The position numbers and the translations under genes were made by a program. A stretch of 64,000 nt of DNA from Streptomyces sp. TG1A-60 (GTDB lineage: Bacteria; Actinomycetota; Actinomycetes; Streptomycetales; Streptomycetaceae), in contig NZ_CP147520.1 of assembly GCF_037201975.1 (NCBI RefSeq), positions 1,922,001 through 1,986,000 on the forward strand. The letters run 5' to 3'. Below the pieces are notes generated by a model that worked only from the letters and a program-made list of their open reading frames with translations, did not search any database and was not told where the DNA came from. Shown here piece by piece: positions 1 through 9,144 of the stretch (positions are counted from its first letter, which is position 1; each line of letters starts with the position of its first letter).

Positions 1-878
1 CAGCGCAGCAGGGTGCCCTCCACCGCGTCGGTGAAGGCGCCGATCTCGCCCCGGCGCGGACCGGCCTTGCCGAAGAGGCCTCCGACGGCCAGGGCCACGT
101 CGGGGTCGGCGGCGGGGTCGCGCAGCGCGGCGCCGAGCAGGCCGAGCGCCATCGCGTCGTGTCCTCGCCCGGTCTCGGCGAGGGTGAGCAGGACGGGGAC
201 GGCGGGTCCGGCGACCTCGCCGAGCCATTTCTTCAGTTCCCCGCGTTCGGTGTCGGGGAGTTCGGCGAAACGGCGGGGCCCGGCGGGGGTGCGTGACCAG
301 GCGAGCAGGACGTCCGCGTCGACGGCGGCCTCCGCCGTGGCGTGGGGCGAGATGTCCGGGTGGTCGAGGCCGAGGCGTTCGACGGCCAGGGCGCGCAGGG
401 CGGCGTCCCGGGTGAGGACGCCCGCGGCGCGCGGCCATCCCCGTCCGGCGGGTTCGGCGTCGACGAGGGCCTGGAGCAGCCAGTCCTCCCGGTACATCCG
501 CACGTCGAGCCCGGTGGCCCCGAACCGCTGCGCCACGATCTCGGCCCTCTCGACGGTGAGGGTGCGCCGGTGCACCGCGTGCCCGCGCAGGTCCCAGCCG
601 AGCTGGTCGTCGTCGACACCGGTGGTGACGACCAGCAGGTCGCCGGGCGCGGCCTCGGCGCGGTGGCTGTGCCAGGCGGTGAGGATGCCGAGGACGGAGG
701 ACTCGTCGCGGACGGTGACGCGTCGGGTCTGCTCGCCGACCTCGGCGGTGAAGGTGGTGGCCGAGCCCGCCGCGTACTGTCCGTGGATCAGCATGAGGCT
801 GTGCTCGGCCAGCTTCCTGGCGTGCCGGTCGAGGAGCGCCTCGACGGAGCGCCGTCCCACCTGGGGCAGGAGCGCCAT
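1..878 (-). CDS. pglZ: PglZ, alkaline-phosphatase-superfamily protein of BREX type 2 (partial)
   Basis: The reading frame is open from the ATG at 878 to the window edge (292 codons), so only the N-terminal part is visible. The ATG shares its A with the pglY stop (TGATG), so the two genes are translationally coupled. The protein begins MALLPQVGRRSVEALLDRHA and contains a segment reading LLVVTTGVDDDQLGWDLRGH, as expected for the N-terminal region of PglZ of the Pgl/BREX-2 system. The phosphatase-like metal site lies further downstream and cannot be seen. In the family, PglZ is a core BREX protein needed for phage exclusion. The assignment rests on position after pglY and on recognisable N-terminal sequence; I did not see the catalytic domain. 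Confidence 0.85.
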   Translation of the reverse strand, partial: MALLPQVGRRSVEALLDRHARKLAEHSLMLIHGQYAAGSATTFTAEVGEQTRRVTVRDESSVLGILTAWHSHRAEAAPGDLLVVTTGVDDDQLGWDLRGHAVHRRTLTVERAEIVAQRFGATGLDVRMYREDWLLQALVDAEPAGRGWPRAAGVLTRDAALRALAVERLGLDHPDISPHATAEAAVDADVLLAWSRTPAGPRRFAELPDTERGELKKWLGEVAGPAVPVLLTLAETGRGHDAMALGLLGAALRDPAADPDVALAVGGLFGKAGPRRGEIGAFTDAVEGTLLR

Positions 879-3800
879 CAGCGTTCGGTCCCCTTCTCGT
901 CCCGGTTCTCGTCCCGGCCGGCCGCGTCGGCCTCGCCGTGGGCGTCTTCGACGACCTGCCAGGTGACCTGGACACGGGTACCGGGGTGCGCGGTGAGGAA
1001 GCGGCGGATGTCGGCGCTGAGTCCGTCGACGGTCGCCGCGAGCGTGCTCTCCAGCCGGGTGGGTTCGACGACGTACGCGGCGGGGCGACGGTCCGCCCCG
1101 GCCGCGTAGCCCACGCGCGGGTCCGGCGCGGCCGGTCCGGAGTGCGGGGCGCCTCGGTCCGGCTCCGCGGGCACGGCGGGAACCGCGGGCACGGGAGGCG
1201 TGCCGTGTTCGGTGAGGCGTACGTCCTCCGCGGTCGGCGCGGCATCCGGCTGCGCGCGGGGGGCGGGCTCCACGGGCCTGGCCGCCTGGGCGAGCCGGGT
1301 GGCCTCCCGCATGAGGGCGACGGCCGACTCCTGCAGCGAGTCCAGCACCGGGACGAGGGACTCGTCCTCCTCGTGGGCGTTCGCCGCCCGCCGGACGGAG
1401 TCGAGCAGCCGCATGGCCCGGTCACCGACGCCGTCGTCGCGGCTCGCGAGTTCGCGGACCATGTCCAGGTCGGACCAGCGGGTGTCGCGCTGTGCCCGCA
1501 GCACCCGGAGCACTTCGGGGGCCTGCTTGAGGGCGGCGCCGATCTCACGGTCCGTCACCTCGTATGCGGCGCTCGCGAGCTCGTTCGTGAGGAGGGTGGC
1601 GTCGGTGGTGCGCAGCAGCCGGGCGATCAGGTCGGCGGCGGCCTTCGTGGACTTCAGCCGCGGCGCGTCCGCGCCGCCGGGCCCTTCGAGGCCGAGCCGT
1701 ACGGCGTTGTCCTGGAGCAGGGTCCGGGTATCCCCCACCGCGGTGCGGTGCTCCTCGGCGACGGCGCGCACCTGCGCGGCGAGCCGGGAGACGTTCCTCG
1801 CGAAGAGGACGGGCGACACGCTCTGCCCGAAGACCGCCCCGGCGCGTCGCAGTGCGGTGGTGAAGGTGTCCTCGTCGGGGAGGGCGACGGCACGCAGACC
1901 GTAGCCGGGGACGACGCGGTCGAGTTCGGGGGCCTGCGGCACCACCTGGGTCTGGTAGATCCAGGTGCGGTCGTCGAGCAGCGCGTACGTCGCGATGATC
2001 AGGTTGGTCACGTTGCGGTCGAGGCCCTCGTAGCCGAGGTCGGTGATCCACTCCCGGATCGTCTCGACGGCCAGGTCGGGGCCGGTGTCGGGGCTTTCGG
2101 CGGCCTTCTTGTTGATGCGCAGCCGCCAGTCGTTGCCGACGTTGAGCGGTCCGTCGTGGACCTCGCCCAGACCGAGCGCGTGCACGATCTTCCGGACGAC
2201 GGGCAGGTGGTGGCTGTCCACCACGACCCGCCGGGAGCCGTCCTCCATCGCGCGGGCGATCCACTCCATGGCGGTCTTGAGTTCGCGCGGGGTGATGGCC
2301 TTGCGGGTCAGGCGCGGGTCGAAGTCGGGGTGCTTGGGGTAGCGGGCGGCGAACATGCCGTCGGCGAGCAGCAGCAGGTTCTGCTCGAATCCGACGGACG
2401 GCTCGGGTCGGGTACGGGTGAAGCCCGGCAGCAGCGACACCAGGTGCTCCCCGTCGGGCAGGGTCGCCCCGACGATCTCCGGCTCGGCGCGGTTGATCCC
2501 GTAGAGCTGGAGCAGGACCTCGGTGAGATGGCCGCTGATGTTGTCGCGGCTGGCCTTGAGCTGGTTGCGGATCTGGGCCCGCTCCTCGGCGGGGCGGGTG
2601 GCCGTGTGCTCGTCGAGCCGGTCGCGCTCCAGCAGGTAGTTGATCTTCAGCAGGCGGCCGAGCTGCCGGGAGGTCTGCTCGGAGAAGAAGTCGGCCAGCC
2701 AGACGAGGGTGGGCGCGGTACTGCCCGCCCCCCGGAGCCGTTTGACACGCTGGAGGTCGTCGATGGGACCGTGGTCGCCGTCGTCGAAGGGGTAGTCGAA
2801 GACGATGCGGAGGTTACCGCGCTGCTGGGGCGCGAACTCGTCGTCGGGCAGGTGCGTGTCGCGCACGTTGCCGAAGACGAACTCGACCGTGCGCCGGGTG
2901 CCGCGCCAGACGACGTCCCGTTCGCAGACGAAGGGCTGTGTGTCCTGGATGCCTAGCTCGCGCCAGAGCTGGTCCTTTATCCACTGGCGTCGGTAGCCGA
3001 GCTGGTCGGCGACGCCCTGCACCTCTTCGAGGAGCGGTTCGACGTCGATGTCGGAGAGGTGCAGGTGGAAGACGGGGTCGGTGCGGTCCCCGTCGCTGCG
3101 CAGCTCGCTGTCGAAGGAGACCTGCAGTTCCCGCAGCCGCTTGGCGGCGACGGAACCGGCGTCTCCCACGCGGGTGCGGATCGATCCGTGGTTCAGCGCG
3201 GCTAGCCGGGTGCCGGTGAGCCGGGTCAGCGCGGGCACGTTGGGTGCGAGCGCGGCCAGCAGCAGGGTCTTGACCAGCCGCTCGTCGGCCTGGAACCGCT
3301 TGTCGTCGGGGGTCTTGTACTTGCGCAGCAGCTCCTCGCGCACCCTGCCGTGGAACTGGTCGGCGGTCTCGGCGTCCTTGCGCAGCCGGGGCGTGAACGC
3401 GGCGCCGGAGCGCTGCGCGATGACGTCCCACAGGTCGCCGAGCGGGATGAGTTCGCCGAGCTTCAGGTCCTCGCGGCGTCGGCGCAGCAGCTCCTGGACG
3501 AGTTTCAGGCCGGTGCGCTCCCGCTGGAGGGCGCCCGAGAGGTCGACTAGGACGTTGAGGAGCGCCGGCGACAGCGGGTACAGCTCGCGGAAGTCGTCCC
3601 AGGTGGCTTCGGTGCGCCCCTGCCCGTCGAGGAGGATCTGGCGCACCTCGTCGTTGGACGACTCGACGAGTTTGAACGCGTCGTCGCGTACGGACTCCAT
3701 GCCGGGCTTCGGGGCGAGCACGCGGTGCTTGATGATCTCGACGAGGTTGCTGTCCTCCAGGTCGACGACGTTGAACCGCTCGGCCAGGTACTCGATCTGG

Positions 3801-4870
3801 CTTTCGAGGTTGGTCACGTCGGCGCCGACGACGTCCGAGCCGATCAGCTGCGACAGGTCGCGCTGGCGGGAGATGAACGACACGATCGGCACCGGCCGAC
3901 CGCTGTCCCCCGACTCGATCAGCTTGACCAGCCGCTGGACCTGGTCGCGTACGAAGTCCTGGTTGCCCATCTTGGCCTGGAGCCACAGGACCAGTTCGTC
4001 GAGGAAGAGGACGACTCCGGTGTAGCCGAGGGACTGGGCGTGCTGGGAGATGACCTTGAGGCCGTTCTCCAGCGGCAGGAACGCGCTGGCCTCGCCGCGC
4101 ATGCCCTGCGCGTAGGCGGCCATGGGGCCGCTGAGCAGGGCGGAGACCAGCCGTTCGCGGTAGGGGTCGTCGGGCGCGCCCGCGAAGGCCCGGTCGAAGT
4201 CCGCGCCGGTCCACGTCCCGGCGGGCAGCGCCCCGGCCTCACCGTCCAGCATCGGCATGTCGTCGGGGTCGGCCTCCACGGGCACGGCCGCGCTCGGCGT
4301 GAGGGCCGCGGCGCCCTTGCCGAGCCACTTGAGGAACTTGGCGTCGTCGTCGAGGAACGCCCGCTGGGTGCGGGCGTCGGCGAGCAGCGCGTCGGCCCGG
4401 TACACGGCGGGCAGCGGTGTGTCGGGGTGGAGTTGGCGCACCGTGTGCACATAGCCGCCGAGCAGCGCGGAGTCGAGGTCGGCGGAGCCGACGAGGTGGT
4501 AGGGCACCATCAGGAACCGGCTGTGCCGCAGCCACTCGTCGTGCGGCGCGACGACCTCCACCAGCCGGGACTTGGTGCGCACGGCCGGGTGGTTGTTGAG
4601 CACGGCGTGCAGCACGGTCAGGAAGTGGCTCTTGCCGGAGCCGAACGAACCGTGCAGATAGGCGGCCTCCGAATTGCCCGACCTGACACAGGCCGCCACG
4701 ATGTCCAGCGCCTGCCGGAACGCCTCCCGGAGCTGCTCGGTGACCACGTACTCGGCCACCCGGGCGTCCGTCTCGCTGAACCCCTGGGAGAGCTCGATCT
4801 TGAAGTCGCCGGCATGGACGTCTTCCTTGATCTCGATGACGTCCTTCAGCAGGAGCTCGCTCGTGGGCAT
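878..4870 (-). CDS. pglY: PglY, BREX type 2 P-loop ATPase
   Basis: A 1,330-aa protein, close to the size of other PglY proteins (about 1,200-1,300 aa). A Walker A motif lies at residues 74-81 (GSFGSGKS) and a Walker B at 286-292 (VVLFLDE), near the N-terminus as expected. The C-terminal 100 residues are Pro/Ala-rich. The start at 4870 is preceded by AAGGA about 12 nt upstream and the frame begins MPTSELLLKD. PglY is the ATPase of the phage growth limitation system and acts with PglZ, PglX and PglW to block phage after infection while the host is protected by methylation. It is followed with a one-base overlap by pglZ. Antisense open frames across it (for example 938-2956) are GC-rich shadows. 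Confidence 0.95.
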   Translation of the reverse strand: MPTSELLLKDVIEIKEDVHAGDFKIELSQGFSETDARVAEYVVTEQLREAFRQALDIVAACVRSGNSEAAYLHGSFGSGKSHFLTVLHAVLNNHPAVRTKSRLVEVVAPHDEWLRHSRFLMVPYHLVGSADLDSALLGGYVHTVRQLHPDTPLPAVYRADALLADARTQRAFLDDDAKFLKWLGKGAAALTPSAAVPVEADPDDMPMLDGEAGALPAGTWTGADFDRAFAGAPDDPYRERLVSALLSGPMAAYAQGMRGEASAFLPLENGLKVISQHAQSLGYTGVVLFLDELVLWLQAKMGNQDFVRDQVQRLVKLIESGDSGRPVPIVSFISRQRDLSQLIGSDVVGADVTNLESQIEYLAERFNVVDLEDSNLVEIIKHRVLAPKPGMESVRDDAFKLVESSNDEVRQILLDGQGRTEATWDDFRELYPLSPALLNVLVDLSGALQRERTGLKLVQELLRRRREDLKLGELIPLGDLWDVIAQRSGAAFTPRLRKDAETADQFHGRVREELLRKYKTPDDKRFQADERLVKTLLLAALAPNVPALTRLTGTRLAALNHGSIRTRVGDAGSVAAKRLRELQVSFDSELRSDGDRTDPVFHLHLSDIDVEPLLEEVQGVADQLGYRRQWIKDQLWRELGIQDTQPFVCERDVVWRGTRRTVEFVFGNVRDTHLPDDEFAPQQRGNLRIVFDYPFDDGDHGPIDDLQRVKRLRGAGSTAPTLVWLADFFSEQTSRQLGRLLKINYLLERDRLDEHTATRPAEERAQIRNQLKASRDNISGHLTEVLLQLYGINRAEPEIVGATLPDGEHLVSLLPGFTRTRPEPSVGFEQNLLLLADGMFAARYPKHPDFDPRLTRKAITPRELKTAMEWIARAMEDGSRRVVVDSHHLPVVRKIVHALGLGEVHDGPLNVGNDWRLRINKKAAESPDTGPDLAVETIREWITDLGYEGLDRNVTNLIIATYALLDDRTWIYQTQVVPQAPELDRVVPGYGLRAVALPDEDTFTTALRRAGAVFGQSVSPVLFARNVSRLAAQVRAVAEEHRTAVGDTRTLLQDNAVRLGLEGPGGADAPRLKSTKAAADLIARLLRTTDATLLTNELASAAYEVTDREIGAALKQAPEVLRVLRAQRDTRWSDLDMVRELASRDDGVGDRAMRLLDSVRRAANAHEEDESLVPVLDSLQESAVALMREATRLAQAARPVEPAPRAQPDAAPTAEDVRLTEHGTPPVPAVPAVPAEPDRGAPHSGPAAPDPRVGYAAGADRRPAAYVVEPTRLESTLAATVDGLSADIRRFLTAHPGTRVQVTWQVVEDAHGEADAAGRDENRDEKGTER

Positions 4871-5288
4871 CAGGCGGTCGGTCCTTACTCTCGGCTCGCG
4901 GTACGGCTACGGGGCTCGCGCGCTGGTCGACGCATCCCAATCCTGCCAGGGGGCACCGACACGCAGGCCCGCCGGTGCGGAATCCGCCGTACCGCACGGT
5001 GCCGGAAGGATCACCGCGAGTGCAGGGTCTCGCCGCTCGTGACATGTCGATCTTGCGTGACCTGGGCGTTCTTGGCTGTCTCACGGCCTTGTCACCCATG
5101 ATCAGTTCAAATCCGTGGCATCTCCCCGCGGGGGCGAGGTCGAGATCAGGCGGCTCGTCCGAGTCAGCGGAGTACACCACGCTGAGCCCCGAGCACGAGG
5201 GCTACCGGCGAGCCCGGATCGCGCACCGATGAGTTTCCCGCGCCGCGCTGGTCTATACGCCGGACACCCACGAACGGAAGGCTGAGCC
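4871..5288. other. intergenic region upstream of pglY and the RibD-C gene
   Basis: This 418-bp divergent gap must hold the promoters of pglY (minus) and of the reductase gene at 5289 (plus). I see no stable hairpin, repeat or RNA gene. A TATACG hexamer near 5252 could be a -10 element for the plus-strand gene, but no matching -35 stands out, so I do not annotate a promoter. Confidence 0.4.
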
Positions 5289-5852
5289 ATGCGGAAACTG
5301 ATCTACGGCATGAACCTGACCCTGGACGGCTACATCGCCGCGCCCGGCGACGACATCGGCTGGGGCGTGCCGAGCGACGAGCTGTTCCTGTTCTGGTCCG
5401 ACCAGTTGCAGGCGACCGACCTGTCGCTGTACGGGCGCAAGCTGTGGCAGACGATGAGTTCCCACTGGCCGACCGGTGACCAGCAGCCCAACGCCACCCC
5501 GGCGGAGATCGAGTTCGCGCGCCGCTGGCGGGACATGTCGAAGGTGGTGTTCTCCTCGACGATCGACAAGGTCGACTGGAACACCCGCCTGGTCACCGGC
5601 GACGCGGTCGCCGAGATCACCCGGCTCAAGGCCGAGGACGGCGGCCCGATGGACATCGGCGGCGCGACGCTCGCCGGGGCGGCCATGCGGGCCGGGCTGA
5701 TCGACGAGTACGTGCTGGCCACCGCGCCGGTCCTGGGGGGCGGCGGCACGCCGTTCTTCACCGCGCTGGACAACTGGGTGAACCTGAACCTGGTGGAGAC
5801 GCGGACGTTTCCCGGCGGCGTGGTCCTGACCAGGTACGAGACGAGGCGCTGA
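5289..5852 (+). CDS. RibD C-terminal-type dihydrofolate reductase family protein
   Basis: A 187-aa protein starting MRKLIYGMNLTLDGYIA, the usual opening of the small stand-alone RibD-C/DHFR-like proteins common in actinomycetes. Typical features are LYGRKLWQTM after the first strand block, the KVVFSS strand, and GGATLAGAAMRAGLIDEY followed by PVLGGGGTPFF near the C-terminus, which form the NADPH-binding fold. Length matches the family (about 180-200 aa). The substrate is unknown; these proteins are predicted cytosolic NADPH-dependent reductases. A GGAAGG ribosome site lies 10 nt before the ATG. It stands alone between pglY and a transposase remnant, so it looks like passenger DNA in the Pgl locus. 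Confidence 0.85.
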   Translation: MRKLIYGMNLTLDGYIAAPGDDIGWGVPSDELFLFWSDQLQATDLSLYGRKLWQTMSSHWPTGDQQPNATPAEIEFARRWRDMSKVVFSSTIDKVDWNTRLVTGDAVAEITRLKAEDGGPMDIGGATLAGAAMRAGLIDEYVLATAPVLGGGGTPFFTALDNWVNLNLVETRTFPGGVVLTRYETRR

Positions 5853-5855
5853 GCA

Positions 5856-6290
5856 GCAGCACCCATCCTCGCCGAGGTGAAGAAGGCGCACTACGCCTTC
5901 ACGGCGAAGCGGAACCAGAAGAACCTCTTCGAACAGATGCGGACCCTGCCCTGGGGCGAGGTGACGGCGAAGTTCTACGACCGCTCCCAGGGGCACGGCC
6001 GCAAGGAGACCCGGGTCGTGCAGGTGCTGACTGTCACCGACCTCGGCGTCGACTTCCCCCACGCCGCCAAGGTCGCCAAGGTCGTACGCCACCGCACCGA
6101 CACCAAGACCGGCAAGCAGAGCCACGGGACCGTCTACGTGATCACCGGTCTGACCAGTCGGCAGGCGTCCCCGGAACGCATCGCGACGATCTTGAGGGCG
6201 CGCTGGGTGATCGAAAACAGGCTCCACTTCGTCCGGGACACCGCTTTCCGCGAGGACGCCTCCAAGATCCGCACTTCGACACTATGGGAC
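5856..6290 (+). pseudogene. ISAs1-type transposase remnant
   Basis: A frame reading LAEVKKAHYAFTAKRNQ, then LRARWVIENRLHFVRD and FREDASKIRT, matches the C-terminal half of ISAs1-family (H repeat-associated) transposases, including the conserved IEN-LH-VRD-REDASK block that holds the catalytic Glu. The N-terminal half is absent (the frame enters directly after the upstream gene) and similarity stops near 6290, just before the 3' end of the WYL regulator gene. No inverted repeats were found. It is a dead fragment marking past transposition between pglY and pglX. Confidence 0.8.
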
Positions 6291-6294
6291 GGAC

Positions 6295-7241
6295 TCAGCC
6301 GTATCGCTCAACGAGCGCGTTGCCGATCGAGGCCAGGTGGTCTCGCACACCCGGAGGGCCAGTCACCTCGAGCCATTCGACCAGCCCGGCAAGCTCGCCG
6401 GCGAGCACGTACTCGTTGTGGCCGCGGATCACGACCTCGATGCGGCCGTCGGTCGTGGAACCTCCCACCTCGAGCCGACCGCCGAGCGCCATCCGGAGCA
6501 CGCCTATCCCGTGGGGTGCGCATACCGCCTGGATTTCGAGGGGCGTTCGCTTGCGGTCGACCTCGTCGGCGATCTCGTGCCAGCTCTCGGCAAGGTCGAA
6601 GTCCTCGGGTCGGTGCACGGGATCGTCGGTCGGGTCGGCGGACGACACGCGGTCGATCCGGAAGGTCCGCCGGCCTGCCTCGGTGTCGGAGACGAGGTAC
6701 CACGACGGGCCTTTGGCGACGATGCCCAGAGGGTGGACGGTTCTCTCGGTTTCGGTGCCTTTGCGGTCGATGTAGCCGAGCCGTACCTGGACTCCGCGGA
6801 TCACCGCGTCCTGGAGTTCGTCGAGGAAGCGGGGCGGTCGGTGCTCGATCCGGCTCGCCCCCATCGTTGCGGGTCCGTGACCAGCGACGACGCTGCTGCC
6901 TCGGCCTGGACCCGGAAGGGTTCCGGCAGGGCATGGACGAGCTTGCGCAGTGCTGCTTTCACGGCCGGTGTCGCGGCCGAGGCCGGGCCGGCGACCAGGA
7001 ACAGGGCGCGGGCCTCGCTGGCGGTCAGCCCGGACAGGTCGGTGCGGGCGCCGCCCACGAGGCGCCAGCCGCCGCTTCGGCCCTGCAGGGAGTACACGGG
7101 CACCCCGGCCATGGCCAGGGCGTCGAGGTCGCGGCGGGCGGTGCGCTCGGAGACCTCCAGCTCTCGGGCGACCTCTGCTGCTGTCACCTGCTCGCGCCGT
7201 TGCAGCAGGAGGAGGATGGCCACCAGCCGGTCGGTTCGCAT
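6295..7241 (-). pseudogene. WYL-domain HTH transcriptional regulator, frameshifted
   Basis: From the ATG at 7241, MRTDRLVAILLLLQRREQ begins a DeoR-like winged helix (VAREL-VSERTARRDLDALAMAGVPVYS). After VTDPQRWG near 6871 the frame is lost, and the continuation (ASRIEHRPPRFLDELQDAVI, then VRLGYIDRKG and WYLVSDTEAGRRTFRIDRV, the WYL core) is in another frame down to 6295. Adding one G to the G run at the junction restores a 315-aa YafY-like regulator of normal length. Such proteins bind a ligand through the WYL domain and often repress a divergent gene. Here the divergent gene is an epoxide hydrolase, and an 11-bp-arm palindrome lies between them. It may be intact if the missing G is a sequence error. 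Confidence 0.8.
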
Positions 7242-7259
7242 GCCGACGACACTTCCACA

Positions 7260-7286
7260 AAAACCGGTCATGGGGTGACCGGTTTT
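7260..7286. promoter_or_regulatory. palindromic operator candidate of the WYL regulator
   Basis: A perfect inverted repeat with arms AAAACCGGTCA (7260-7270) and TGACCGGTTTT (7276-7286) and a 5-nt spacer lies 19 bp upstream of the regulator start at 7241 and about 150 bp upstream of the epoxide hydrolase start. The position in a divergent promoter region fits an autoregulatory operator also controlling the hydrolase. Binding is inferred. Confidence 0.6.
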
Positions 7287-7435
7287 GGTCGGCAGGATGG
7301 CGACATGGCCTCACCGGCGACTCCCACCGCCCACGGCCGTATCGGCCCCCGGCCCGTCGGGGGTGCGCCGACGCCGTCGTCGGGAACCTTCGTCGCCTGA
7401 GCCTGATCACCCCGAAAAGAAGGAGAGGAAATGCA

Positions 7436-8380
7436 ATGTTCGATCCGGCCGATTTTCCCAAGCCCACCCTTATTTCGGTCAACGGTGTGGAGCTTGAAGT
7501 CTTTGAAGCAGGCCGGCAGGATACCGGAAAGCCCATTGTGCTCTGTCATGGCTGGCCGGAGCACGCCTTTTCCTGGCGCTATCAGATGCCCGCCCTCGCC
7601 GCAGCGGGCTACCATGTCATCGTCCCGAACCAGCGGGGTTATGGGAACTCATCCCGTCCGACCGAAGTAACGGACTACGACATTGAACACCTGTCGGGTG
7701 ATCTCGTCGCACTTCTCGATCACTACGGATACGAAGATGCCACCTTTGTCGGTCACGACTGGGGTGCAATGGTCGTCTGGGGACTGACCCTGCTGCATCC
7801 GAACCGTGTAAACAAAGTGATCAACCTGAGCCTGCCCTACCAGGAGCGCGGAGAAAAGCCCTGGCTCGAGTTCATGGAAGATGTGCTTGGCGGCGACTTC
7901 TATTTCGTCCACTTCAATCGGCAGCCAGGCGTCGCGGACGCCGTGTTCGAAGAGAACACCTTCCGGTTCCTTCGCAACATGTACCGGAAGAACGAGCCAC
8001 CCAGGGAGCCTCAGCCGGGTATGGCGCTGATCGATCTCGCCAGAGCGGAAACGCCACTCGGTGATCCCGTCATGAGCGACAGCGAACTGGCCGTTTTCGT
8101 CTCCGCCTTCGAATCGACAGGGTTCACGGGCAGTGTGAATTGGTACAGGAACCTTGACCGCAACTGGCGCTTGCTGGCGGACGTGGACCCGATCATCCAG
8201 CAGCCCACACTCATGATCTACGGCGACCGGGATGCGGTCCAGAGGTCTGAAAAGCTGGCGGAGTTCGTACCCCATGTGGAAGTGGTCAATCTGGATTGCG
8301 GTCATTGGATCCAGCAGGAGAAGCCGGAAGAAACGAACCAGGCGATCACGAAATGGCTGGAACAACAGGATGCCATTTAG
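7436..8380 (+). CDS. epoxide hydrolase-like alpha/beta hydrolase
   Basis: A 314-aa alpha/beta hydrolase. HGWPEH at residues 39-44 forms the oxyanion region, GHDWGA at 106-111 carries the nucleophile Asp108 typical of epoxide hydrolases and haloalkane dehalogenases, and the late GHW (in CGHWIQQEKP) supplies the catalytic His. The DW pair and the motif QRGYGNSS favour epoxide hydrolase over dehalogenase. The start at 7436 has a good AAGGAG site 9 nt upstream; an ATG five nt earlier is out of frame. The gene is visibly less G+C-rich than its neighbours, with many TTT, GAA and AAA codons, suggesting recent transfer. It is divergent from the WYL regulator, which probably controls it. The natural substrate is unknown. 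Confidence 0.85.
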   Translation: MFDPADFPKPTLISVNGVELEVFEAGRQDTGKPIVLCHGWPEHAFSWRYQMPALAAAGYHVIVPNQRGYGNSSRPTEVTDYDIEHLSGDLVALLDHYGYEDATFVGHDWGAMVVWGLTLLHPNRVNKVINLSLPYQERGEKPWLEFMEDVLGGDFYFVHFNRQPGVADAVFEENTFRFLRNMYRKNEPPREPQPGMALIDLARAETPLGDPVMSDSELAVFVSAFESTGFTGSVNWYRNLDRNWRLLADVDPIIQQPTLMIYGDRDAVQRSEKLAEFVPHVEVVNLDCGHWIQQEKPEETNQAITKWLEQQDAI

Positions 8381-8495
8381 CCGCGATCTTTCGTGACGGT
8401 CCGCCAACGGAGTTGGCCACCCGAAAGGGTGAACCGCTTGACCTGCCAGTCTCAGAATCGCGTCCTGTGTCAGGTGCGTTCGCGGACTCGGGCTG

Positions 8496-8936
8496 TCAGG
8501 CCCGGGGAGCCGTCGTGCACTCCGCCCAGACCGTCTTGCCGGGGCCGGGGCGGTCGTGTACGCCCCAGTCGGCGGAGAGCGCGTCGACGAGGAGCAGGCC
8601 GCGTCCCCCGTCCTCGTCCGGGCCGGGGGTCAGTCGCGCCGGCTGGGCGGGGTGGGTGTCGGTCACCTCGATCCGGACCATGCCCCGGCTCTCGTCGTGG
8701 GACAGGGACAGGGCAAAGTCCCGTCCGGGGACGCGGCCGTGGAGGACGGCGTTCGCGGCGAGTTCCGCGACGACGAGGACGACGGTGTCGTGTGCCTGGG
8801 TGCCGTGCGGGTGGCCCCACTCGGTGAGCTGGTGCGCGGCGAGCAGCCGGGCGAGGCGCGCACCGCGCCGGGTGGCGGAGAAGCGCTGCGCGAACGTACG
8901 GGCCGGGGCGGGGCTTTGGGTGCGGGGGGCTGGCAT
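8496..8936 (-). CDS. RsbW-like ATP-binding (HATPase) regulatory protein
   Basis: A 146-aa protein from the ATG at 8936; an in-frame GTG at 9011 could add 25 residues. The N box reads ELAANAVLHG and the G box GRGLLLVDALS, the ATP-binding motifs of the GHKL fold in small anti-sigma/serine-kinase proteins abundant in Streptomyces. It has no membrane segment. It is divergent from an Scr1-type XRE regulator and DUF397 gene, a recurring streptomycete three-gene arrangement. Its target is unknown; partner switching with a sigma or anti-anti-sigma factor is the family expectation. Confidence 0.8.
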   Translation of the reverse strand: MPAPRTQSPAPARTFAQRFSATRRGARLARLLAAHQLTEWGHPHGTQAHDTVVLVVAELAANAVLHGRVPGRDFALSLSHDESRGMVRIEVTDTHPAQPARLTPGPDEDGGRGLLLVDALSADWGVHDRPGPGKTVWAECTTAPRA

Positions 8937-9144
8937 GGCGGCCACCCTGCCGGGAGGTGACGGCCCGTCGGCAGGTCCGGCGCTGATACAGATCACGTTG
9001 TACTGGTTCACTCACTGGACTGGGTCGGTCGCTGTACGTGACGATGAGTGGGTCACGCGTGGCGCAGCGCGCACGGCAGACGGTACGGCAAACGTCCGGG
9101 CCCGGCACGAGCACGGCCCGGCGGCACAGGGGAAGGCGGCTGCG

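Noticed and set aside
938..2956. Long plus-strand open frame opposite pglY
   Set aside because: Antisense shadow of a high-G+C gene: Gly/Val/Arg-rich, no ribosome site, no family pattern.
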